Positions 27,928 to 37,442 of a DNA stretch of 64,000 nucleotides are shown in pieces. The notes beneath the pieces are model-generated. The model had not been told where the DNA came from and did no database searches. It saw nothing but the letters and a program-made list of their open reading frames with translations. Within the stretch, counting starts at the first letter, position 1. Each line of letters opens with the position of its first letter. Made by a program: the position numbers and the translations under genes. The DNA comes from an uncultured Clostridia bacterium (lineage in GTDB: Bacteria; Bacillota; Clostridia; TANB77; CAG-508), in NCBI GenBank assembly GCA_928721915.1, contig CAKMVZ010000003.1, forward strand, positions 1 to 64,000, in the 5' to 3' direction.

Positions 27928-29535
27928 TTATGCAATTGTTTCTACATTGTAATCAGATTTTTTACTATTTATATATTTTGAGTAAGCTGATTCTTGACTT
28001 GTACCATCTTCAGTATAGACTGTATAAGAAGCATTTTCTGTTAATGTTCCATCAGATTTTACTGAAACATTTTCTGCTTCAACAGTAATATACCAATCAT
28101 ATGAAGTTCCTGTAACAGCTGAAGTAAATGGAACTCTATAAATTGCATATACATAATTAAATCCATCTGATGTATCTTTAGCACTTAAAAGATACATAGA
28201 AGATAAAACAGGTTCACCAACTGTAATATCTAATTCCCATTTGTCATCCCAACTGTATCCCCAGTCATCAAATCCTGCATTTACTCCAGCAGCTCTATAA
28301 TCGGTAAAATTATCATATACTAAATTTTTTGATTCATTTGCTTTTGATCTTGCTTGCTCTAAATATTTTGATTTCATGGTTTCAATTGTTCCTGTACTTA
28401 ATTCTGAAACAGACATAGGGTAAGAAATTTCAGCAGTAACTTTATATTCATATGTTTCTTTTTCTAAAACAAAACCTTGTTTTGCTGCTTCGTCTTTATC
28501 ATAATTTGCAGTAATAGTAATTGTTTCACCGTTTGAAATTCCTGTTGATTTACTTAAAGTATATTTAACGGTTTTTAAAAATTCATTTGAAGTATTGTTT
28601 GTAACAGAAGCTTTTAAATTTGGACTCATTCCAGAAACTGTAACAGTTATATCTTTAAAAGCATCTAGAACAGTTGCTTCATCTAAATCTTTTACTTCAT
28701 CAGTAGTAAATTTTTCAGATTTAATTTTATATCCATTTTCTTCAAGCCAATCTTCGTCTATTTTTACAGTTACTTCGATTTTATCTCCGTTTGATAATTT
28801 TCCATTATTTGAGACACTTAAATCTATTTTATTAGCAATTTGTGAAGCAAGATTTTCATCATCAATAGCTTTTTCTAGTTTAACTTTATCAATAGAAACT
28901 TCAGCAGTAGCATAACCATTAAAACCTGTATATTCTACGTCGATATAATCAGCTATATCAAGAGTTCCAGCTTCTTCAATACCAGAAACTTTAATTTTAA
29001 TTGTATCATTTTCTAATTTAAGTCTATTTTCTTTTAGCCATGAAGAGCTAATCTTTACTTTGATTTCAATTTCATCACCATTTGACAAATCTTCTGTTTC
29101 GGATAATGTCATATTTTCTTCAATTCTACTAGCAAATCTTCTAGCTAAATCATCATCTTTTAAATAATCATTTAAAGCTTCTTCATTTGCAGTAGCAGTT
29201 ACAGTTGCACGTCCATCAAATCCCTCATAATCTAATGAAATATATTTTGATAAGTCAATGGTCCTTGGTGCAAAACCTAGAAAATAAATTAAACTACCAA
29301 TTGCGCAAAGTATAACAACTACCAAAATTATTATTATACTTTTTTTGAAAGTTCCCATTTTCTTTTTAGGTTTTTTTTCAGAGTTTTCTTCTTTTTTAGA
29401 AACTTCTTTTTTTGTTTCAGCTTTTTTTACATTTTCTTCTGAAGATGTTTTTTTAGTAGTTGATTCAGGATTGTTATTTTTTTCAGTAGATACTTTTTCA
29501 TCCTTAGAAGATTCTGCTTTTTTTGATTCTTCCAT
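27928..29535 (-). CDS. membrane-anchored extracellular repeat protein
   Basis: 535 residues from the ATG at 29535, chosen for the GGGGGAA site. A long Lys/Glu/Ser cytoplasmic N-terminus precedes one transmembrane helix (about residues 65-88). The extracellular part has two or three repeats of a YxGFxGxATxxx module (DYEGFDGRATVTA and EYTGFNGYATAEV) with SNGDxIxIKVKIxxxWLxEN segments, then an ISNGETITITANYD module and an aromatic C-terminal domain. Clearly paralogous to 29700-31019. Function unknown; a cell-surface role is inferred. Confidence 0.72.
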   Translation of the reverse strand: MEESKKAESSKDEKVSTEKNNNPESTTKKTSSEENVKKAETKKEVSKKEENSEKKPKKKMGTFKKSIIIILVVVILCAIGSLIYFLGFAPRTIDLSKYISLDYEGFDGRATVTATANEEALNDYLKDDDLARRFASRIEENMTLSETEDLSNGDEIEIKVKISSSWLKENRLKLENDTIKIKVSGIEEAGTLDIADYIDVEYTGFNGYATAEVSIDKVKLEKAIDDENLASQIANKIDLSVSNNGKLSNGDKIEVTVKIDEDWLEENGYKIKSEKFTTDEVKDLDEATVLDAFKDITVTVSGMSPNLKASVTNNTSNEFLKTVKYTLSKSTGISNGETITITANYDKDEAAKQGFVLEKETYEYKVTAEISYPMSVSELSTGTIETMKSKYLEQARSKANESKNLVYDNFTDYRAAGVNAGFDDWGYSWDDKWELDITVGEPVLSSMYLLSAKDTSDGFNYVYAIYRVPFTSAVTGTSYDWYITVEAENVSVKSDGTLTENASYTVYTEDGTSQESAYSKYINSKKSDYNVETIA

Positions 29536-29592
29536 TTTAAAATTCCCCCAATTCATTTAAAATTTCATTAATATTATATTTACAAAATAATA

Positions 29593-29645
29593 AAAAATCA
29601 ATAGTTTAAAAAAATAAAATTAAAAATGAAAAACTATTGATTTTT
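29593..29645. repeat. 15-bp inverted repeat between divergent paralogues
   Basis: AAAAATCAATAGTTT at 29593 is mirrored by AAACTATTGATTTTT ending at 29645. The spacer is AT-only apart from one G. It lies in the divergent promoter region between the two paralogous surface-protein genes. It could be an operator or an RNA hairpin. Confidence 0.6.
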
Positions 29646-29699
29646 ATAATAAAATTAAATATAATATTAACGAATTAAAAAGTTTTATGGGAGGGGAAA

Positions 29700-31019
29700 A
29701 TGGAAGAAAAAAAGAATGAAAAACCTGCTGAAGAGAAAAAAGTAGAAGCTAAAGTAAATGAACCTAATAAAGAAGTAAAAGCAGGAACAAAAAAAGAAGA
29801 ACCAAAAAAAGAAACAAATCCTAAAGCAAAAAAGGATGAACCTAAAAAAGCTATGGAACCTGAAAAGAAAAAACAGATAATTAAAATATCTGTTATAGCA
29901 GTTATAATTCTTGCAATTATAATAGCAATTATAGTTTATTTTGCAGTATTCCACAAAAAAACAATTAATTTAGCAGATTATGTTGATGTAAAATTTTATA
30001 CAGAAACAGCAAATAGTTATTATTATGATGAAACAGAAAATGAAGCATATAATGGATATGCAACAGCTGAAGTCTCTTTGGATGTTGATAAATTAAAAGA
30101 TTTATTAGATAGTAAAAGAGCTGCTGAAAGATTTATCGAAAAAGCAACTTTAGAAGTTCAAAATGATAATAATGGTAATTTATCAAATGGTGATACTTTA
30201 AATGTTAAAATTGATATTTCAGAAAATTACTTAGATGATGAAAAATTAAAATTAAAAGATGATGTTATTTCTATACCAGTTGAGGGATTAGAGGAAGCAG
30301 ACGTATTAGATTTATTTGGTGAAGAAGATTTTGAAGTAGAAGTTACTGGAATTTCACCTGATTTAAGAGTATCTGTAAATAATAATAGTTCAAATGATTT
30401 TATAAAAAATAATGTAAGTTATAGTGTTGATGAATATAGTGGAATTGCAAATGGAGATACTGTTACAATTACTGCATATTATGATGCTACAGAAGCTTTA
30501 GATGAAGGAATAATAATTGCTGAAGATACTTATGAATATACAGTAGAAGGAATGCCAGAATATGCAGATTCTGTAGATGACTTAAGCGATGCAACTTTAG
30601 AGGCTTTAAGAGCTGAATTTGTAGCTAATGTTAAAGAAGAAATTGAATATCAAGATGATTACATTCTTACTTATAATTTTGATGGAGTAGATACTAGTGC
30701 TGGATATACTACTTCTGAACCTGAATTAGTTGCAACATATTTATTAACTAAAAAAGGAACATCAAGTTCTTGGAATGCAGATAATAGAGTTTCTGCAATA
30801 TACAAAGTTGTTTATACATTAAATGGTACTGGAACAACTTATGAATGGTACTATGTTGTTTCAACAACAGATGTAGCAATTAAAGATGGAAATTTATATA
30901 ATGGTGATGAGTTATCATATGATACATCAGGAAGATGGGATGATGGTAAAACTCAAGAAGAAGCATATACTTTAATTGATGATTATAAAGGAAATTATGT
31001 TATAGAAACAGTTGAATAA
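29700..31019 (+). CDS. membrane-anchored extracellular repeat protein (paralogue)
   Basis: 439 residues. Lys/Glu/Pro-rich cytoplasmic segment (1-58), transmembrane helix (about 59-82), then modules matching the divergent neighbour: YNGYATAEVSLDVDKL, LSNGDTLNVKIDISENYL, GISPDLRVSVNNNSSNDF, IANGDTVTITAYYD, and a C-terminal domain with STTDVAIKDGNLY and EEAYTLIDDYKGNY. Start ATG follows GGGAGGGG. Function unknown. The gene pair suggests divergent duplication. Confidence 0.72.
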   Translation: MEEKKNEKPAEEKKVEAKVNEPNKEVKAGTKKEEPKKETNPKAKKDEPKKAMEPEKKKQIIKISVIAVIILAIIIAIIVYFAVFHKKTINLADYVDVKFYTETANSYYYDETENEAYNGYATAEVSLDVDKLKDLLDSKRAAERFIEKATLEVQNDNNGNLSNGDTLNVKIDISENYLDDEKLKLKDDVISIPVEGLEEADVLDLFGEEDFEVEVTGISPDLRVSVNNNSSNDFIKNNVSYSVDEYSGIANGDTVTITAYYDATEALDEGIIIAEDTYEYTVEGMPEYADSVDDLSDATLEALRAEFVANVKEEIEYQDDYILTYNFDGVDTSAGYTTSEPELVATYLLTKKGTSSSWNADNRVSAIYKVVYTLNGTGTTYEWYYVVSTTDVAIKDGNLYNGDELSYDTSGRWDDGKTQEEAYTLIDDYKGNYVIETVE

Positions 31020-31091
31020 ATAAAATCATTGACAAAAAAATTTATTTAGTATATATATAATATTAATAAAGATATATAGAAAGGGGATTTT

Positions 31092-31727
31092 ATGGAAGAG
31101 AATAACGAAAACAAAGCTGTAGAAGCAGAAGTAATTAAAGAAAATACTTCTAGTACAAAACAAACAAACAAAGCAGTTGAATTTATCAAATCAAAAAAGA
31201 AAATAATAGGAATATTAATTTTGGCAATTATAGTTATAATAGTTGCTATAGACTTAATATTTGTTAGTCCAAAAGAAGTTGTAAAAAAATTCATGGGAGC
31301 ATTCGGAAAAGGTGATTTAGAAAAAGCAATGGATCAAATGGATTATGCAGGTGCATATGTTTTAGCAGATTTAGATGAAGAAGACTATGATGATTTTTGG
31401 AGCGAATATAAAGATTTCCGTGACAGTGATGACTATGATGATATGATGGATGAAGTAGAAGAAAGCATGAAAGATAATGAATATATCGATGAATTCAAGG
31501 ACCAAATGGAAGAGTATGATATCTCAGTTAAGGTTGATAAAATAAGCAAAGTAAAAAAAGAAGCTAGTCACTTATATAGAGTAACAGCAAAAATAGAAAT
31601 TGCATATGAAGATTATGAAATGAGTGGAAATATGTATTTCTACGTTATGAAAAATGGAACAAAATCATATGTTGTTGGTATGGATAGCGAGGATTCAAGT
31701 ATAGGTTCTATGTTCTCTGGTTTTTAA
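31092..31727 (+). CDS. membrane-anchored protein of unknown function
   Basis: 211 residues: charged cytoplasmic N-terminus, single transmembrane helix (about 38-60), then SPKEVVKKFMGAFGKGDLEKAM, a start typical of NTF2-like extracellular domains (DUF4878 type), and a very acidic stretch (DEEDYDDFWSEY, DSDDYDDMMDEVEE). It ends with a hydrophobic beta strand and SMFSGF. Ribosome site AAAGGGG. Its position between two similar membrane proteins suggests a functional cluster; role not inferable. Confidence 0.65.
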   Translation: MEENNENKAVEAEVIKENTSSTKQTNKAVEFIKSKKKIIGILILAIIVIIVAIDLIFVSPKEVVKKFMGAFGKGDLEKAMDQMDYAGAYVLADLDEEDYDDFWSEYKDFRDSDDYDDMMDEVEESMKDNEYIDEFKDQMEEYDISVKVDKISKVKKEASHLYRVTAKIEIAYEDYEMSGNMYFYVMKNGTKSYVVGMDSEDSSIGSMFSGF

Positions 31728-31740
31728 GTTTTGTAAATAA

Positions 31741-31778
31741 GAGGGGGTATTTAAAATCTAGTACTCCCTTTATTTTTT
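31741..31778 (+). terminator. intrinsic terminator
   Basis: GAGGGGGTA pairs with TACTCCCTT (one mismatch region) around a 12-base loop and is followed by TATTTTTT. Confidence 0.75.
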
Positions 31779-31814
31779 GCTATATATAAATACATAAAAA
31801 GGAGATTTTAAGTT

Positions 31815-32693
31815 ATGGACGAAAAAGAAATTAAAAATTCAAGTTTAAATAATAATGAAGAATTGAAAAAAGATGATAAAGTAGAAAAAGCAGAAGAGTA
31901 TATCCCAGAACAATTAGATGATAATGATTTTGAAAAAGAAAAAGATAAAATTAAGGCGGAAAAGGCTGCTAAAAAGGCAGAAAAAAAAGCAAAAAAAGCT
32001 AAGCAAAAAGCCGAAGATTCAGAAATAAAATTAGATGAAAATGGTAATCCAATAAAAACAAAGCCAAAAATGAAAAAATCTAAAAAAATTACAATTGTAG
32101 TTATTATAATTTTAATTATAGCTATTGTTGGAGGTGTTGCAGGATATTTAATTTTAGTTAGAAATAGACCACAAAATGCAATACTAGATTTTATAGCTTA
32201 TATAAATGAGGATAATTGGGAAAGTGCTATTAATTTAGTTGATATGCAAGGTTATCTTACAATGGTTTCAATTGATTTAGAATCAAAGGAAGATTCTAAT
32301 ATAAGTTATGCTGATTATGATAATAGATATGAAAATGCAATAAATGATTTAAAAGAATTAGGGTATAATGAAATAGAAAATGCATTAGAATATGGAAATG
32401 AAAACTATAAAGATATTTTAGAATTAGTATTTTCAAATGTAACATTTACAGTAAATGATGTTGAAAATGTCGAAAGAATTGGAGAATCAAATTTATATAA
32501 AGTTACTGTAAATCTTACATCAACAAGTTCTGACGCTTCAGCAACTGGTGGAACAAATATTTATGAAATGTATGTTGCTAAAAAAGATGGTGAATATAAA
32601 ATAGTTGGAGGAACATTTGCTGCTACTATTTTTTATGGATATGAAACTTTATATGCATATACACAATATTATGCAGAAGAGCCAGCAGAGTAA
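31815..32693 (+). CDS. membrane-anchored NTF2-like protein
   Basis: 292 residues: long Lys/Ala/Glu cytoplasmic region, coiled-coil-like at about residues 45-75, transmembrane helix (about 93-115), then NAILDFIAYINEDNWESAINLV, the helical entry of a DUF4878/NTF2-like domain, and beta strands ending in YKIVGGTFAATIFYGYETLYAYTQYYAE. Related in layout to 31092-31727. Ribosome site AAAGGAGA. Function unknown. Confidence 0.65.
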   Translation: MDEKEIKNSSLNNNEELKKDDKVEKAEEYIPEQLDDNDFEKEKDKIKAEKAAKKAEKKAKKAKQKAEDSEIKLDENGNPIKTKPKMKKSKKITIVVIIILIIAIVGGVAGYLILVRNRPQNAILDFIAYINEDNWESAINLVDMQGYLTMVSIDLESKEDSNISYADYDNRYENAINDLKELGYNEIENALEYGNENYKDILELVFSNVTFTVNDVENVERIGESNLYKVTVNLTSTSSDASATGGTNIYEMYVAKKDGEYKIVGGTFAATIFYGYETLYAYTQYYAEEPAE

Positions 32694-32719
32694 TATATAA
32701 ATTAGAGGAGTAATTAAAT

Positions 32720-33913
32720 ATGTACGAAATATTTGCAGATATGCATATACATATTGGAAGAAGTGAAAATGGTAAACCAATTAAAATTACAGCAGCTAGA
32801 AGTTTAAATTTTGCTAATATTGCTAAAGAATGTGTTCAAAGAAAAGGCATAAATATGGCAGGAATTATTGATTGTGCTTCTCCATATGTTATTGAAGATA
32901 TAGAAAATTTTCTAAAAACAGGTGAGGCTTATGAACTTGAAAAGGGAGGAATTATTTATCAAGATAAGGTGTGTATAATTCTTGGAAGCGAAATAGAAAC
33001 AGCTGAAATAAATGATAATGGAAAAACTGGAAGTGCACATAATTTATGCTATTTTCCACATTTAAAAGATATTAAAGAATTCTCAAGTGAAATGTCACAT
33101 CATATTAAAAATATAACTTTGAGTTCACAAAGATGTGATTTATCTGCTTATGATTTAATAGATATTGTAGAAAAATATAATGGGATTTTAGTTCCTGCTC
33201 ATTGTTTTACGCCATATAAAAGTTTTTATGGAAATTGTACTTCAAGATTGGAAAGAATTTTTAAAGAAAAATATAATAGAATTTATGCTATAGAATTAGG
33301 ATTAAGTGCAGATACTTTTTTAGCAGATGAAATTTCAGAACTAGAAAATAAAACATTTTTAACTAATTCAGATGCTCATTCCCTTCCTAAGATTGCAAGA
33401 GAATATAATAAAATGCAAGTAGATGATATAAATTTTGAAGAATTTTTGAAAGTTTTAAAAATGGAAGATGGTAGAAAAATATTAAAAAATTATGGATTAG
33501 ATCCTAAACTTGGAAAATATCATAGAACTTATTGTGAAATTTGTGATAAGCAAATTCCAGGTCCAGCTCCTATTACAAAATGTGATACATGTGATAGTAA
33601 AAATATAACAATGGGAGTTTTTGATAGAATAGAGATTATAAAAGATAAAGAAAAATCTGAAAGTCCTAAGAATAGACCAGAATATGTTTATCAAATACCT
33701 CTTACCTTTATTCCGGGTCTTGGCCAAAAAACTATAGATAAATTGTTAAATCATTTTGGAACAGAAATGACCATATTACATAAATTAACAAGTGATGATA
33801 TAGAATCATTTGCAGGAGAAAAAATTGCTAAAAATATTGAAAAAGCAAAAAGTGGAAAATTTGCAATTCAAGAAGGTGGCGGAGGAGTATATGGTCATTT
33901 AACTGCTAGCTAA
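32720..33913 (+). CDS. endonuclease Q-like PHP-domain protein
   Basis: 397 residues. The N-terminal PHP metal-binding domain shows ADMHIHIG (residues 5-12), AGIIDCAS, GSEIET, LVPAHCF and TNSDAHS. A zinc ribbon follows (YCEICDKQIPG...CDTCDS, about residues 270-295), then a helix-hairpin-helix-like region FIPGLGQKTIDKLL. This order matches EndoQ, which cleaves DNA 5' to deaminated bases, and the TIGR00375 family. Start ATG follows GAGGAG. It stands alone before a terminator. Confidence 0.85.
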   Translation: MYEIFADMHIHIGRSENGKPIKITAARSLNFANIAKECVQRKGINMAGIIDCASPYVIEDIENFLKTGEAYELEKGGIIYQDKVCIILGSEIETAEINDNGKTGSAHNLCYFPHLKDIKEFSSEMSHHIKNITLSSQRCDLSAYDLIDIVEKYNGILVPAHCFTPYKSFYGNCTSRLERIFKEKYNRIYAIELGLSADTFLADEISELENKTFLTNSDAHSLPKIAREYNKMQVDDINFEEFLKVLKMEDGRKILKNYGLDPKLGKYHRTYCEICDKQIPGPAPITKCDTCDSKNITMGVFDRIEIIKDKEKSESPKNRPEYVYQIPLTFIPGLGQKTIDKLLNHFGTEMTILHKLTSDDIESFAGEKIAKNIEKAKSGKFAIQEGGGGVYGHLTAS

Positions 33914-33940
33914 AAATAAAAATTAAGTAATTAAATATAA

Positions 33941-33979
33941 AAACCTGAATATATTTTATGTATATTCAGGTTTTTCTTT
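33941..33979 (+). terminator. intrinsic terminator
   Basis: AACCTGAATATA pairs with TATATTCAGGTT with a short loop and a T tract. Confidence 0.86.
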
Positions 33980-34014
33980 TTATAAATTTATTTAGAAAGG
34001 TTAGGAATATTAAT

Positions 34015-34597
34015 ATGAAATTAATTATTGAATACATAAAAAGATATAAAATAACATATATTGGAATAGTAATAATTTTCATAGTTGGTTTATTTATTGG
34101 AGTGATAGTTAGTTTTAAAACTGGAAATGATGAAAAAATGGAAATAAAAGATTATATTGTAGAATCAGTAGAAAATTTAAAAGAAAATAAAGAAAATAAA
34201 CAAGATATTTTTATTTCTACATTTTTTCAAAATGCAAAATTTACACTTATTGTATGGCTACTAGGATGCACAATAATTGCTGGTTTTACAATATATTTTT
34301 TAATGTTGTATAAAGGTTTACTAATAGGTTACATAATATCAATTATTTTAAATATTTTTGGAATAAGTCAAGGTTTAAATCATATTTCTATATTGTTATT
34401 ATCACAATATATTTTATTTCTTCCAGCAATATTTTTATTAGCAACAAGTGGAATTAGAATTTACAAAGGAATATTAAAAAAAGAAAGTGATTTAAAATAT
34501 GATATTTTAAGACATTCGGCTATACGGTGTATTATGCATTCTAATAGCAATAATATCAAGCTGTATAGAAGCATATTTTGTAGTAATTTTTTTATAA
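34015..34597 (+). CDS. spoIIM: SpoIIM-like stage II sporulation membrane protein with one CGG shift
   Basis: About 193 residues in the shifted reading. It has an N-terminal helix (YIGIVIIFIVGLFIGVIV), an extracellular loop, then several membrane helices including WLLGCTIIAGFTIYFL and GLLIGYIISIIL, the DUF95/SpoIIM pattern. SpoIIM works with SpoIID and SpoIIP in engulfment. An in-frame CGG at 34525 precedes GGT. Skipping the C gives GVLCILIAIISSCIEAY and a hydrophobic final helix ending at 34597. The unshifted frame stays open for 28 codons but encodes a polar, non-membrane tail, so the break is easy to miss. Ribosome site TTAGGAAT. Confidence 0.85.
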
Positions 34598-34614
34598 AAA
34601 ATTTATGAAAACTA

Positions 34615-34658
34615 TTTACATTTTACATAAGATTTGATATAACATAAGTGTCTTATGT
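34615..34658 (+). promoter_or_regulatory. promoter and candidate operator upstream of the xerD-like gene
   Basis: TTTACA (34615) and TATAAC (34638) have a 17-base spacer. The half-site ACATAAG occurs at 34625 and 34642, and its inverse CTTATGT at 34652. The last two form the palindrome ACATAAGTGTCTTATGT, overlapping and just downstream of the -10. Suggests a dimeric repressor site; regulator unknown. Confidence 0.5.
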
Positions 34659-34689
34659 AAATAATCAATAAAAAGGGATGGGAGCTAAA

Positions 34690-35571
34690 ATGGAAAAACA
34701 GATAATAAATTTTTTAAATTTTTTGGAAAATGATAAGAAATTGGTTAATAACACTTTACAATCATATAAAAGAGATATTATGCAATATAAAGAATACGTA
34801 GAAGAAAATAATATTAATTATTTAAAAGTAAATAGCAAAACAATCGAAAAATATTTTGACTATTTAAAAGATGAAGGGAAAAAGACTTCAACAATATCAA
34901 GAAGTTTAGCATCTATTAGATCTTTTTATCAATATTTAGTAAGAGTAAAAAAAATAAAAAAAGATCCAACAATTACAGTTCAATCTCCTAAAGTGGAGAA
35001 AAAAGTTCCAAATATTTTAACTTCAAAAGAAGTAGAGCTTTTGTTAGAGCAACCAAATACAGTTGACTTAAAAGGAATAAGAGATAAGGCAATGTTAGAA
35101 TTTGCATATGCTACTGGAATGAGAGTTACAGAAATTATTTCTTTGGATTTAGGAGATGTTAATTTCAAAGATGGTTTTGTTATATGCAAAACTGGACGTA
35201 AAAAAAGAACAATACCTTTAGGTCATATTTCATTAAAAGCATTAGATGATTATGTTAAAACTTCTAGACCTTATTTAATTAAAGATGAAGGAACTAAAGC
35301 TTTATTTGTAAATATAAATGGAAAAAGGCTTACAAGGCAAGGATTTTGGAAAATAGTAAAATATTATAAAGAACAAGCAAACATAACAAAGGATATTACA
35401 CCACATATTTTAAGGCACTCATTTGCAACTCATTTGTTACAAAATGGAGCAGATTTAAAATCAATTCAGGCTATGCTTGGTCATTCAGATATTTCTTCAA
35501 CTCAAGTTTATATGCAATTTCAAAACGAAAATTTAAAAGAAATTTATAAAAAAGCTCATCCAAGAGCTTAA
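34690..35571 (+). CDS. xerD: tyrosine recombinase, XerC/XerD type
   Basis: 293 residues. The N-terminal SAM-like core-binding domain spans about 1-85, the catalytic domain about 105-290. The R-H-R-Y residues are in ATGMRVTEI (Arg), HILRHSFATHLL (His-x-x-Arg) and GHSDISSTQVYM (His, and the nucleophile Tyr). Lys is in CKTGRKKRTIPL. The size and lack of neighbouring integrase features fit a chromosomal dimer-resolution recombinase. ATG 34690 is preferred for the GGGAG site; an in-frame ATG lies 12 bases upstream. Confidence 0.88.
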   Translation: MEKQIINFLNFLENDKKLVNNTLQSYKRDIMQYKEYVEENNINYLKVNSKTIEKYFDYLKDEGKKTSTISRSLASIRSFYQYLVRVKKIKKDPTITVQSPKVEKKVPNILTSKEVELLLEQPNTVDLKGIRDKAMLEFAYATGMRVTEIISLDLGDVNFKDGFVICKTGRKKRTIPLGHISLKALDDYVKTSRPYLIKDEGTKALFVNINGKRLTRQGFWKIVKYYKEQANITKDITPHILRHSFATHLLQNGADLKSIQAMLGHSDISSTQVYMQFQNENLKEIYKKAHPRA

Positions 35572-35592
35572 AAGAAAAAATATTTTTAAAAG

Positions 35593-35649
35593 ACGAAATT
35601 TAATTGCAATTACATTAAATTTAAAATTGCTTTTAAATTTCGTTTTTTT
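35593..35649 (+). terminator. intrinsic terminator
   Basis: ACGAAATTTAA pairs with TTAAATTTCGT across an AT-rich loop and ends in a run of T. Confidence 0.8.
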
Positions 35650-35667
35650 AATTAAATTATTTTTGTA

Positions 35668-35696
35668 TTGCTAATTTTTTACAATTATTATATAAT
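35668..35696 (+). promoter_or_regulatory. promoter for recJ-rel
   Basis: TTGCTA at 35668 and TATAAT at 35691 with a 17-base spacer. The recJ ATG is 33 bases beyond the -10. Confidence 0.68.
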
Positions 35697-35729
35697 ATGT
35701 ACCAAATTTATTAATATAGGGAGAAAAGG

Positions 35730-37424
35730 ATGAATAAAAAATGGGAATTATATGATTATAATGATGAAGAAACAAATAAAGTTGCTTTAAAATACAATAT
35801 TTCAAAATTGTTAGCTACAATTTTAATAAATAGGAATATCATAAATTTAGATGAAAATATAAATACTTTTTTAGAACCTACAAGAAATGATTTTCATGAT
35901 CCATATAAAATGCCTGATATGAAAAAAGCAGTAGATAGAATAATTAAAGCAATTAATAATAAAGAAAAAGTTATTATATATGGAGATTATGATGTTGATG
36001 GTATTACAAGTACAATGGTTTTAAAAAGTTTTTTAGATGAAAATGGATTAAAAGTAGGATATAGGATACCAAATAGATTAAATGAAGGATATGGACTTAA
36101 TAAAAAAGCTATAGAGGAAATTGCAGAACAAGGATATAGCCTTATAATAACAGTTGATTGTGGAATATCTGGAACACAGGAAGTAAAGTATGCATATGAT
36201 TTAGGAATGGAAGTTATAATTACAGATCATCATGAACCACTAGATACTATACCAGATGCAGTTGCTGTTATTGATTGTAAGAGAAATGAAAGCAAGTATC
36301 CTTTTAAAAGTTTAGCAGGATGTGGAGTTGTTTTTAAATTAATACAAGCATTATCTCAAGTTTTAAAATTAGAGGAAAAGGCATATTTAAAATATTTGGA
36401 TATTGTATGTATAGGGACTATTTCTGATATTGTTCCGTTAGTTGATGAAAATAGAGTTATAGCGAAACTTGGTCTTAAGCTTGCAAATCAAACTAGAAAT
36501 TATGGACTAGCTTGTTTATTGAGAATATGTGGTTTTAATGAAGTAAGTTCGAATTCTATTTCTTTTGGAATTGCTCCTAGAATAAATGCATGTGGTAGAA
36601 TGGGACATGAAGAAGAAGCATTAAAATTATTCTTAAGTAAAAATATAGAGGAAGCTAAAAATATTACTATTAAATTAAATGAATTTAATAGAGAAAGACA
36701 AGATATTGAAAAAAGAATTTTTGATGAAGCAATAAAGCAAATTGAAGAGAATGAATTAGATAAAAAATCAGTAATTATTATAGGACATGAGAATTGGCAT
36801 CATGGAGTTATTGGTATTGTTGCATCAAAAATTACTGATTTATATTATAAGCCAAGTATATTAGTTTGTTTTGAAAATGGAATTGCAAAAGGCTCAGGAA
36901 GAAGTATCCAAGGTTTTGATCTTCATAATGCATTGTGTGAATGTAGTGACTTATTAGAAAAATATGGTGGACATGAAATGGCAGTTGGTGTTAATTTAAA
37001 ATTAGAAAATTTTGAAAGTTTTAAAACAAAAATGGAATCAATTGCAAATAGATGTCATACAGAGGATTTAGTTTCAATAATAAAAATAGAAAAAGAAGTT
37101 AGTTTAAATGATATTACTACAGGCGATGTAGAAAGTCTAAAATTATTAGAACCATTTGGAGAAGAAAATAGAGTTCCATTATTTTTATTTAAAAATTTAA
37201 AAATTGATTCAATAAGAACATTATCAGAGGGAAAACATTTAAAATTAACTTTAAAACAAGATAGAAATATAGTTCAAGCAATAGGATTTAATTTAGGGTA
37301 TTTAGTTGATGAATATAGATTAGGTGATAAAATAGATTTAGTAGGTTGTTTAGAAATTAATGAATTTAATGGCAATAAAACAGTGCAGATTAACATAAAA
37401 GATTTAAGAAAGACCATTATTTAA
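35730..37424 (+). CDS. recJ: RecJ single-stranded-DNA 5'-3' exonuclease
   Basis: 564 residues, close to the E. coli RecJ length. DHH phosphoesterase motifs: YGDYDVDGITS (residues about 84-94), VDCGIS, ITDHHEP (DHH) and GTISDIVPL. The DHHA1 region contains GHENWHHGVIGIVASK and GIAKGSGRS. A C-terminal OB fold completes it. It acts in recombination and mismatch repair. It heads an operon with rel, 18 bases apart. Ribosome site AGGGAG. Confidence 0.94.
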   Translation: MNKKWELYDYNDEETNKVALKYNISKLLATILINRNIINLDENINTFLEPTRNDFHDPYKMPDMKKAVDRIIKAINNKEKVIIYGDYDVDGITSTMVLKSFLDENGLKVGYRIPNRLNEGYGLNKKAIEEIAEQGYSLIITVDCGISGTQEVKYAYDLGMEVIITDHHEPLDTIPDAVAVIDCKRNESKYPFKSLAGCGVVFKLIQALSQVLKLEEKAYLKYLDIVCIGTISDIVPLVDENRVIAKLGLKLANQTRNYGLACLLRICGFNEVSSNSISFGIAPRINACGRMGHEEEALKLFLSKNIEEAKNITIKLNEFNRERQDIEKRIFDEAIKQIEENELDKKSVIIIGHENWHHGVIGIVASKITDLYYKPSILVCFENGIAKGSGRSIQGFDLHNALCECSDLLEKYGGHEMAVGVNLKLENFESFKTKMESIANRCHTEDLVSIIKIEKEVSLNDITTGDVESLKLLEPFGEENRVPLFLFKNLKIDSIRTLSEGKHLKLTLKQDRNIVQAIGFNLGYLVDEYRLGDKIDLVGCLEINEFNGNKTVQINIKDLRKTII

Positions 37425-37442
37425 TTTTAAAGGGGGATAAAA

